Origin: an uncultured Clostridia bacterium | GTDB taxonomy: Bacteria > Bacillota > Clostridia > Lachnospirales > CAG-274 | NCBI GenBank assembly: GCA_946630405.1 | Contig: CAMOYW010000017.1 | Coordinates: forward strand, 1-10,027 | Length of the DNA: 10,027 nucleotides | Reading direction: 5' to 3' | Program-made: the position numbers and the translations under genes | Part shown: positions 1 to 6,055 of the stretch, piece by piece | Numbering within the stretch: position 1 is the first letter of the stretch | How the letters are laid out: the number at the start of each line of letters is the position of its first letter | The notes under the pieces: model-generated | Database searches by the model: none | The model's input: only the letters and a program-made list of their open reading frames with translations | Told to the model about the DNA's origin: nothing

Positions 1-1010
1 TTGTAATCGAAGAATATGATGTGACCCGACTGTTCGCCGCCGAAGCAATCGCCGTTTTCAAGTATGTGTTCAAGCACGTAGCGGTCGCCGACCTTCGTTT
101 TTTCGACCGTGATGCCGTTCTTTTCACCCATGATGAAAAGTCCGAGGTTACTCATGACGGTAGCTACGATGGTGTTGTTTTTAAGTTTGCCGCACTCTTT
201 AAGGTAGAGGGCGCAAATAGCCATTATCTCATCGCCGTTTACAAGGTTACCGTCGCCGTCTACCGCAAGGCAGCGGTCTCCGTCACCGTCAAATGCGATA
301 CCGAGGTCCACATCGTTATTTTTAACAAATTCCGAAAGGGAACGCATGTGAGTGGAACCGCAGTCAAGGTTTATATTTGTGCCGTCGGGAGACTTGTGGA
401 GCTTCAAAACCGTAGCTCCGAGCTTTTCAAGAGCAAGGGGAGCGGCTTTGTAAGTCGCACCGTTTGCACAGTCTATCGCTACCTTTATTCCGTCAAGTCT
501 TACATCCGTAGAGCCTACGAGAAAATCCACATAATCTTTGGTAGCGTTTTCACATATCTCTCTGTTGCCTACGGTGTCGCCGTAGGGCCTGGGGATTTCG
601 TTGAAGCGCTTTTCCATGTAGTCTTCTATTTCAAGCTCTATATCGTCTCTGAGCTTATAACCCTGAGAGTTGAAGAACTTGATGCCGTTGTCCTGCACGG
701 GGTTGTGAGAAGCGCTTATAACTATGCCCGCATCAGCCTCGTACTTACGTACAAGGTAGGCAACAGCGGGTGTAGGTACTATACCGAGGCTTATTACGTG
801 CGCTCCTACCGAGCATATACCTGCCGTAAGTGCCGCTTCAAGCATATCGCCCGATATTCTCGTATCCATGCCGACTATTATCCTTGCAGTGTGGTTTGTG
901 TGCTTTGTAAGCACATAAGCGCCCGCTCTTCCGAGCCTGTAGGCTAGTTCGGGTGTAAGCTCAACATTTGCCACACCTCTGACACCGTCTGTTCCGAAAT
1001 ATTTACCCAT
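1..1010 (-). CDS. glmM: Phosphoglucosamine mutase GlmM (3' end cut by window)
   Basis: Converts glucosamine-6-phosphate to glucosamine-1-phosphate, the cytosolic step leading to UDP-GlcNAc for peptidoglycan. The 336 residues present begin MGKYFGTDGVRG, the usual GlmM N-terminus. The active-site serine loop is ISASHNP (residues 98-104, catalytic Ser101). The metal-binding loop DGDGDR is at 241-246, and the sugar-binding GGEQSGH is at 324-330. About 110 C-terminal residues (the phosphate-binding domain) are missing, because full-length members have about 450. The start is supported by a TCCTCC complement (GGAGGA on the gene's strand) 8 bases upstream. The gene diverges from the aminotransferase operon and has its own promoter. 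I see no frameshift or missing catalytic residue. A phosphomannomutase is less likely given the N-terminal FGTDGVRG and SHNP context. Confidence 0.96.
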   Translation of the reverse strand, partial: MGKYFGTDGVRGVANVELTPELAYRLGRAGAYVLTKHTNHTARIIVGMDTRISGDMLEAALTAGICSVGAHVISLGIVPTPAVAYLVRKYEADAGIVISASHNPVQDNGIKFFNSQGYKLRDDIELEIEDYMEKRFNEIPRPYGDTVGNREICENATKDYVDFLVGSTDVRLDGIKVAIDCANGATYKAAPLALEKLGATVLKLHKSPDGTNINLDCGSTHMRSLSEFVKNNDVDLGIAFDGDGDRCLAVDGDGNLVNGDEIMAICALYLKECGKLKNNTIVATVMSNLGLFIMGEKNGITVEKTKVGDRYVLEHILENGDCFGGEQSGHIIFFDY

Positions 1011-1018
1011 TAAACTTA

Positions 1019-1024
1019 TCCTCC
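1019..1024 (-). promoter_or_regulatory. Ribosome binding site of glmM
   Basis: Read on the minus strand this is GGAGGA, 8 bases before the ATG at 1010. It fixes the glmM start. A small hairpin (GTTC, five-base loop, GAAC) lies immediately before it in the mRNA. Confidence 0.85.
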
Positions 1025-1059
1025 GTTCAAAACGAACTGACGATCGCCCCATACGATGA

Positions 1060-1091
1060 TTTGAAATTTGAGAAGGCGACCCTATTTCAAA
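1060..1091 (-). repeat. Inverted repeat in the glmM leader
   Basis: TTTGAAAT at 1060-1067 and ATTTCAAA at 1084-1091 are perfect complements around a 16-base loop. On the mRNA this hairpin would begin within about 5 bases of the predicted 5' end. There is no U-run after it, so it is not an intrinsic terminator. A role in 5'-end stability or as an operator is inference. Confidence 0.5.
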
Positions 1092-1102
1092 CAATTTCGT
1101 CT

Positions 1103-1131
1103 ATTATATCACTTTTCAAAATTTATATCAA
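1103..1131 (-). promoter_or_regulatory. Sigma-A type promoter of glmM
   Basis: On the minus strand there is TTGATA (1126-1131), 17 bases, then TATAAT (1103-1108). This is one base from consensus in the -35 and perfect in the -10. Transcription would start near 1096, leaving an mRNA leader of about 85 bases. The leader contains an 8-base inverted repeat, TTTGAAAT / ATTTCAAA (1060-1067 and 1084-1091), with a 16-base loop. Confidence 0.8.
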
Positions 1132-1203
1132 CCATTAAATTTTTACGGACGATCGCAGCTTGACTTTATAAATTAATATTTTAAAGAAAAAGCGCTCATT
1201 TAC

Positions 1204-1233
1204 TTGACAATATTAGTATTTTTACATTATAAT
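1204..1233 (+). promoter_or_regulatory. Consensus promoter of the aminotransferase operon
   Basis: TTGACA at 1204-1209 and TATAAT at 1228-1233 both match the sigma-A consensus perfectly, separated by 18 bases. The predicted start is near 1240, giving a short leader of about 27 bases with no room for a riboswitch or T-box. The TTG of the -35 box could be misread as an in-frame start codon of the next gene, but it is promoter sequence. Confidence 0.85.
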
Positions 1234-1253
1234 AGAAAAACAAAAAATGCTCC

Positions 1254-1260
1254 GGGAGGA
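1254..1260 (+). promoter_or_regulatory. Ribosome binding site deciding the aminotransferase start
   Basis: GGGAGGA lies 6 bases before the ATG at 1267. It selects that ATG over the in-frame TTG at 1204, which falls in the -35 box and would lie upstream of the predicted transcript start. Confidence 0.88.
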
Positions 1261-1266
1261 TTTATT

Positions 1267-2544
1267 ATGACCGATTATACCGCTCTTTCGTTAAGCGAGC
1301 TTAAAGCGTTGAAGGCGGAGCTTACAAAGGAGTACGAGAAATATAAACAAAAAGGGTTAAATCTTGATATGTCTCGCGGTAAGCCCAGCGGCTCGCAGCT
1401 TGACCTTTCAAACGATATATTGACGATGCCCATAGATAACTACATTACGGAACAGGGCATTGATTCAAGAAACTATGGTATACTTGACGGAATTTCGGAA
1501 ATAAAGGGTTTATTTTCGCAGCTTCTGGATATACCTACCAAAAATATAATAGTCGGCGGAAATTCCAGCCTTAATCTTATATACGACAGCTTTGCAAGGC
1601 TTTACATTTTCGGAGCGAACGGTTCCACGCCCTGGGGCAAATTAAAGACAAAGATACTTTGTCCCGTACCCGGGTATGACAGACACTTTGCAATATGCGA
1701 GGAGTTTGGCTTTGAGATGATAAACATACCCATGACGGAGACGGGTCCAGATATGGATATGGTGGAGAAACTTGCCAAAGAAGATCCCGATGTAAAGGGC
1801 ATTATATGTGTTCCCCTTTACTCAAATCCCGACGGTATATGTTACAGTGACGAGACCGTCGAAAGGCTTGCAAAACTCGAAACGGCTGCGGAGGATTTTA
1901 AGATCTTCTGGGACAATGCCTATGCCGTACACCACGTATACAAAGAAACGAAGCTTGCAAACATATTCGAGCTTTCGCAAAAATACGGCACTTCCGACAG
2001 GATAATATATTTCTTCTCGACTTCAAAGATAACCTTCCCGGGTTCGGGAGTTTCTATGATGGCATCGGGAGACAATTACATAGAAGAGATCAAAAAGCAC
2101 TTCGGTGTGCAGACGATAGGTCACAACAAGCTGAATCAGCTCAGGACTTTCAACTTCTTTTTGAATGCAAAGGGAGTTATAGCACATATGAAGCAGCTTG
2201 GAGATATACTTAAATACAAATTTGACATTGTGCTAAACAAGCTTGACTCAGAGCTTACGGGCACGAATTTACTTACATGGACGAAGCCGAACGGCGGATA
2301 TTTCGTGTCGGTATTTACGCTTGAAGGGTGCGCAAAGGAAACGGTGAGGCTTGCAAAGGAGTGCGGGCTTGTGCTTACAAAGGCGGGCGCGACCTATCCT
2401 TACGGAAACGATCCGCACGATTCAAACATAAGGATCGCGCCTTCTTACCCCACTACGGTGGAGCTTAACGAGGCTATGGATGTATTTTGCACTTGTCTTA
2501 AGCTTGCAAGTGTAAATAAACTGATTGGGGAAGAAACAAAATGA
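1267..2544 (+). CDS. Type Ic aspartate aminotransferase (fold-type I PLP enzyme)
   Basis: The product has 425 residues. It resembles the Asp_aminotransf family (PF12897; type Ic aspartate aminotransferases such as corynebacterial AspT), which transfers the amino group between aspartate and 2-oxoglutarate. The family signature LDMSRGKPSGSQLDLS is at 33-48. PLP-binding elements are the GGNSS turn (97-101), the NPDG loop with Asn187, Asp216 and Tyr219 in WDNAYA, and Schiff-base Lys254 in STSKITFPGSG. Arg389 in NIRIAPSYP is the expected substrate-carboxylate arginine. The protein is cytosolic with no signal peptide. It is the first gene of the operon and its TGA overlaps the dapL ATG by 4 bases. 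The context suggests it supplies aspartate or glutamate-linked nitrogen to the lysine/diaminopimelate branch, but the true substrate cannot be read from sequence. Confidence 0.9.
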   Translation: MTDYTALSLSELKALKAELTKEYEKYKQKGLNLDMSRGKPSGSQLDLSNDILTMPIDNYITEQGIDSRNYGILDGISEIKGLFSQLLDIPTKNIIVGGNSSLNLIYDSFARLYIFGANGSTPWGKLKTKILCPVPGYDRHFAICEEFGFEMINIPMTETGPDMDMVEKLAKEDPDVKGIICVPLYSNPDGICYSDETVERLAKLETAAEDFKIFWDNAYAVHHVYKETKLANIFELSQKYGTSDRIIYFFSTSKITFPGSGVSMMASGDNYIEEIKKHFGVQTIGHNKLNQLRTFNFFLNAKGVIAHMKQLGDILKYKFDIVLNKLDSELTGTNLLTWTKPNGGYFVSVFTLEGCAKETVRLAKECGLVLTKAGATYPYGNDPHDSNIRIAPSYPTTVELNEAMDVFCTCLKLASVNKLIGEETK

Positions 2545-3737
2545 AATTAAACGAGAATTATCTTAACATAAAGGACAGCTATCTGTTTTCGGAAATTGCC
2601 AAAAGGGTAAACAAGTTTGCCGAAGAGAATCCGGATAAAGAAATAATCAGGCTCGGAATAGGAGATGTGACCTTGCCGCTGAGTAAAAGCGTGATAGAAG
2701 CTATGCACTCTGCCGTAGATGAGATGAGCAGGGCGGAGAGCTTTAAGGGTTATGGTCCCGAGCAGGGCTACGACTTTTTGAGAAATGCCATAAAGGATTA
2801 TTATGCTTCTCACAATGTGGAGCTTGATGCCGATGAGATATTCGTATCAGACGGAGCTAAAAGCGACACGGGAAACTTTACGGATATGCTTTCTGTGGAT
2901 AATATCGTTTTGATACCCGATCCCGTATATCCCGTATATGTGGATACCAACACCATGAACGGCAGAAAAATAATATATATGGATGCCAATGATGAAAACG
3001 GCTTTCTTCCGTTACCCGATGAAAAGGTGCATGCGGATGTCATATATTTATGCTCGCCCAACAATCCCACGGGAGCCGCTTACAACAAAGAGCAGCTTAA
3101 GGCGTGGGTAGACTATGCCAAGAAAAACAGCGCACTCATACTTTTTGACTCTGCTTACGAATGTTTTATAACGGATGAAACTTTGCCGAGAAGTATTTAC
3201 GAGATAGAGGGCGCTAAAGAGTGTGCGGTTGAATTCTGCTCTCTTTCCAAAACGGCAGGCTTTACGGGAACGAGATGCGGTTATACCGTGGTACCCAAAA
3301 ATATAAGTGCAAAAGCTTCAAACGGTACCGTTATGAACCTTCATAATATGTGGAACAGGCGACAGACCACCAAATTTAACGGTGTGCCTTATATAGTGCA
3401 AAAAGGTGCCGCAGCCGTATTTTCAAAAGAAGGTATGGCAGAGGCAAAGCAAATGATAGCAGTATACAGAGAAAATGCCAAAATTATTGCCGATACCATG
3501 GACGAGCTTGGCATAAAGTATTACGGCGGAGCGAACTCGCCTTATATATGGCTCAAATGCCCGAATGACATGTACAGCTGGGACTTTTTCGACCTGCTTC
3601 TTACCAAAATACAGGTTGTGGGTACTCCCGGTGCCGGTTTTGGCAAAAACGGAGATAAATTTTTCCGTCTTACATCCTTTAACAATAAGGAGAACACACA
3701 AAAGGCGATGGACAGATTAAAAGAGCTTTTGAAATGA
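2541..3737 (+). CDS. dapL: LL-diaminopimelate aminotransferase DapL
   Basis: Catalyses tetrahydrodipicolinate + glutamate to LL-2,6-diaminopimelate + 2-oxoglutarate (EC 2.6.1.83). This one-step route to the lysine and peptidoglycan precursor bypasses the acylated intermediates. The product has 398 residues, close to the usual 400-410. The N-terminus MKLNENYLNIKDSYLFSEI is typical of the family. Further landmarks are LGIGDVTLPL (38-47), SDGAKSD (103-109), PNNPTG (173-178), Asp203 and Tyr206 in the PLP pocket, Schiff-base Lys237 in SLSKTAGFTG, WNRRQTTKFNG (271-281), GTPGAGFG (361-368) and carboxylate-binding Arg376 in FFRLTSF. The start overlaps the preceding stop as ATGA, and a GGGGAAG sits at 2527-2533, so translation is probably coupled. 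The next gene again overlaps by ATGA. The sequence looks intact. Confidence 0.95.
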   Translation: MKLNENYLNIKDSYLFSEIAKRVNKFAEENPDKEIIRLGIGDVTLPLSKSVIEAMHSAVDEMSRAESFKGYGPEQGYDFLRNAIKDYYASHNVELDADEIFVSDGAKSDTGNFTDMLSVDNIVLIPDPVYPVYVDTNTMNGRKIIYMDANDENGFLPLPDEKVHADVIYLCSPNNPTGAAYNKEQLKAWVDYAKKNSALILFDSAYECFITDETLPRSIYEIEGAKECAVEFCSLSKTAGFTGTRCGYTVVPKNISAKASNGTVMNLHNMWNRRQTTKFNGVPYIVQKGAAAVFSKEGMAEAKQMIAVYRENAKIIADTMDELGIKYYGGANSPYIWLKCPNDMYSWDFFDLLLTKIQVVGTPGAGFGKNGDKFFRLTSFNNKENTQKAMDRLKELLK

Positions 3738-4564
3738 TAAATATAATAGCGGACAGCGGCTGTGACATATCGGAGGCACTTAAAGGGTATGCTTCGTTTT
3801 CAAGCATACCGCTCACACTTGAAATAAACGGTGCATCCTTTGTGGATGACAGCACGCTCAATATAGACAAATTCACCGAGCTTTTAAAAAATCATCATAG
3901 GGGAAGGCGCACTGCTGCGCCCTCCCCATTGCTTTATATGCAGGCTATAAAGAAAAATGTGCCTAATTTTATCATAACGCTTTCGTCACATCTCAGCGGT
4001 TCGTATTCTTCTGCCGTGACTGCGGCGAAAATGTTTGAAGAGGAAAACGGAGAAACCGATATATTCGTAGTGGACTCTGAATCGGCTTCTTCGGGAGAAA
4101 CTCAGCTTGCCGAAAGACTTATGGAGGCAAACAGATTAAATGCCTCCTTTGAATGGGCAAAGAGAGATATTATAAAGCACAGAGATGAACTTAGCACGTA
4201 TTTTATACTTTCCCATTATGAAAGTATGGTGGATAACGGCAGAATGAATCCTTATGTGGCAAAGCTTGCCTCAATGCTCAACATTGTGCCTATATGTGCG
4301 GGGGTGGACGGCAATGCCGTACCTATAAGCACCACAAGGGGCAATAAAAAGCTTTTTGCAAAGCTTGCGGACCTTATTAAAAAATCGGGCAAAGAGACCG
4401 AGGGCAAGCACCTTAAAATAACGCATGTATGCGCTAATGAGCTTGCGCAAAGAGCAAAAGATGAGCTTACAAAAAGCCTGGGCTTTGAAAGCTGTGAAAT
4501 AATGAAAGCAACGGGGCTTTGCTCCGTTTACGCCGATATAAACGGAATAATACTTGCATTTTAG
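3734..4564 (+). CDS. DegV-family (FakB-like) fatty-acid-binding protein
   Basis: The product has 276 residues and is cytosolic. DegV/FakB proteins carry a fatty acid that the kinase FakA phosphorylates. Motifs in order are IADSGCDIS (5-13, the DSxxDL motif), TAAPSP (60-65, equivalent to TSQPS), ITLSSHLSGSYSSA (81-94, with the lipid-contacting serine region), VVDSESASSGETQLA (112-126) and DNGRM (167-171). The canonical C-terminal H-x-GPG-type segment is replaced by SVYADINGIILAF (264-276), with Tyr where FakB has a ligand-contacting His. The start overlaps the dapL stop by 4 bases (ATGA) and has only a weak ribosome site (AAAAGAG), which suggests coupling. No fakA-like kinase is in the window. 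A strong hairpin lies in the coding sequence at 3900-3927. The true ligand is unknown. Confidence 0.88.
   Translation: MINIIADSGCDISEALKGYASFSSIPLTLEINGASFVDDSTLNIDKFTELLKNHHRGRRTAAPSPLLYMQAIKKNVPNFIITLSSHLSGSYSSAVTAAKMFEEENGETDIFVVDSESASSGETQLAERLMEANRLNASFEWAKRDIIKHRDELSTYFILSHYESMVDNGRMNPYVAKLASMLNIVPICAGVDGNAVPISTTRGNKKLFAKLADLIKKSGKETEGKHLKITHVCANELAQRAKDELTKSLGFESCEIMKATGLCSVYADINGIILAF
3900..3927 (+). repeat. GC-rich hairpin inside the DegV-family gene
   Basis: GGGGAAGGCGCA (3900-3911) and TGCGCCCTCCCC (3916-3927) pair at 11 of 12 positions around a CTGC loop. It encodes the RGRRTAAPSP stretch (residues 56-65), which is richer in G and C than the neighbouring codons. Alignment by eye to FakB1 shows no extra length, so an inserted repeat is possible but unproven. 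Confidence 0.6.
4523..4546 (+). repeat. Hairpin at the 3' end of the DegV-family gene
   Basis: TCCGTTTA (4523-4530) and TAAACGGA (4539-4546) form a perfect 8-base stem with an 8-base loop. It lies about 20 bases before the ribosome site of the next gene. No U-run follows, so termination is unlikely. It may affect processing between the metabolic and secreted halves of the operon, which is inference. Confidence 0.45.
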
Positions 4565-4578
4565 AAAGGGGCGATATT

Positions 4579-6051
4579 ATGAAAAAGAAACTTGCTATTT
4601 CGGTACTTGCCTTTACGGCTATGTTGAGCACGGCAGCTTATGCCAAAACAATTAAGCTTCAAGTAGGTACTACCGACATTGTGGAGAACGGAACGATAAC
4701 ACAGATAGACTCCCCTCCCGTCATTAAAAACGAGCGTACACTTGTGCCGATCAGTGCTATCGTTAAGGCGCTTGAAGGAAGTGCGGATTGGGATGCGGAT
4801 ACAAAGACAGCTATACTTACAAGCAAGCACGGAGATGCGGTGAAGCTTACGATAGGCAGTAAAACGGCTTATTGCAACGATACCGCCTCGGAACTTGATA
4901 CGGAACCCGTGATCATAAATGACAGAACGATGCTTCCCATACATTTTGTGGCGGAAAGCTTCGGTTATGTGACGGATTGGGAGCCTTCGTTAAAGCTCAT
5001 AACCGTATCAAGCGGTGTAGATGTGGAGGGTACTCTCAATTCCGAAGAGGGTGAAAAGTATACGTGCTATGATAAGGACGGCAATTCCTATACGGAAATA
5101 AACGCGGTAAGTGAAGAGTTCGGTACTCGCATCTACGTAAAAAGCAAGGATGGCAAGGAACTTGGTAAATATGTTCTTGCCGATGAAATGCAGGAGATAT
5201 ATAAAGATGCGGACGGTAAAGAAGCTATCTTTTCCGTTTCGGAGGATAGCGGTATTCATTTTATAATCGACGGCAAGGAAGAAAAGCTTGTATTTAATGG
5301 CAGCTTTGAATATGAGGATGAAAAGGGTAATATCTACGATAATTCCGAATTAAACCTGCTTGTTATAAAAGACAAAATCGGAAAAAAGATCGCGGAATAT
5401 ACTTATACACAGGAAATGCGCTATCTTTACGTAGATGAGAACGGCAATGCGGCATATAAGGTGAACATGAAAGATGGTACATATATAGACGGATTTATGT
5501 TCCCCGACGGCAAGTTTGCCGCTTACGTAAATGATTACCATGAAAAATACAAGGGCAGTGACGGGAAAAATTACAATGTAAAGTATGATTATCTCATACT
5601 GACGGATGAGTCTCAAAACATAACGGATGAATGGAAGGCTCTGCCGGAAGGAAGCGATATGATATACGTAGGCAAAGACGGCACGGAATATATCGTAACG
5701 GGTGACTTTGCCGAAAGCTATCTGCTCAAATCGACGAATAAGCAGATAAAGCTGACTTGTGACCCCGAAGAGGAACATAACAAGGTGCTTTTTGCGGGAG
5801 AAAGCTACGGCACCGAAGATGCCGTATATTACAGCGGAGATGACGGAAATACCTATGTGGGTAAGGACAATATATTCACGGTATACGACCCTTTGGGAAA
5901 TGTCATCGACACCATACCTCTTACCCGTCAGGATGAGAGATATAAAACAAAAGACGGAAAAACAGTTGTTTTCTCTTCTATGTTTGAAGATGATAAATGC
6001 TATATAACAACAGACTCCGAAAAGATAGATTTGGAGCTTGTTGAGAACTAA
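4579..6051 (+). CDS. Secreted stalk-domain (copper amine oxidase N-like) protein with a 40-residue repeat tail
   Basis: The product has 490 residues. A signal peptide (KKK, hydrophobic core, AYA before Lys23) precedes a PF07833-type region at about 24-145. In that region two half-repeats are visible: VIKNERTLVPISAIVKALEG and VIINDRTMLPIHFVAESFGY. Such domains occur on clostridial surface proteins as stalk or attachment modules and are not copper enzymes by themselves. From about 160 to 465 a tail of aromatic-acidic units recurs eight times (near 164, 208, 245, 284, 324, 363, 417 and 455), each with a Y-x-x-x-D-G-[N/K/T] core, mostly 37-40 residues apart. There is no LPxTG motif, SLH domain or C-terminal membrane segment. 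The ATG at 4579 is chosen because AAAGGGG lies 7 bases upstream; an in-frame start at 4519 would begin inside the previous gene. Function is unrecognised. It is probably extracytoplasmic, with a beta-rich tail. Confidence 0.82.
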   Translation: MKKKLAISVLAFTAMLSTAAYAKTIKLQVGTTDIVENGTITQIDSPPVIKNERTLVPISAIVKALEGSADWDADTKTAILTSKHGDAVKLTIGSKTAYCNDTASELDTEPVIINDRTMLPIHFVAESFGYVTDWEPSLKLITVSSGVDVEGTLNSEEGEKYTCYDKDGNSYTEINAVSEEFGTRIYVKSKDGKELGKYVLADEMQEIYKDADGKEAIFSVSEDSGIHFIIDGKEEKLVFNGSFEYEDEKGNIYDNSELNLLVIKDKIGKKIAEYTYTQEMRYLYVDENGNAAYKVNMKDGTYIDGFMFPDGKFAAYVNDYHEKYKGSDGKNYNVKYDYLILTDESQNITDEWKALPEGSDMIYVGKDGTEYIVTGDFAESYLLKSTNKQIKLTCDPEEEHNKVLFAGESYGTEDAVYYSGDDGNTYVGKDNIFTVYDPLGNVIDTIPLTRQDERYKTKDGKTVVFSSMFEDDKCYITTDSEKIDLELVEN

Positions 6052-6055
6052 AGGT

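Noticed and set aside
21..947. 308-residue plus-strand open frame
   Set aside because: It is antisense to glmM, whose minus-strand product has every expected motif. The plus-strand translation is a low-complexity shadow without a ribosome site.
1204..1266. TTG start extending the aminotransferase by 21 residues
   Set aside because: The TTG is part of the perfect -35 hexamer and lies upstream of the predicted transcript start. GGGAGGA selects the ATG at 1267, and the extension is not family-like.
1011..1266. Riboswitch or T-box in the leaders at the left intergenic region
   Set aside because: The operon leader is only about 27 bases. The glmM leader lacks conserved T-box or glmS ribozyme landmarks.
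4519..4578. Upstream in-frame start for the stalk-domain protein
   Set aside because: It lies inside the DegV-family gene and would put 20 residues before a clear signal peptide. The ribosome site fits the ATG at 4579.
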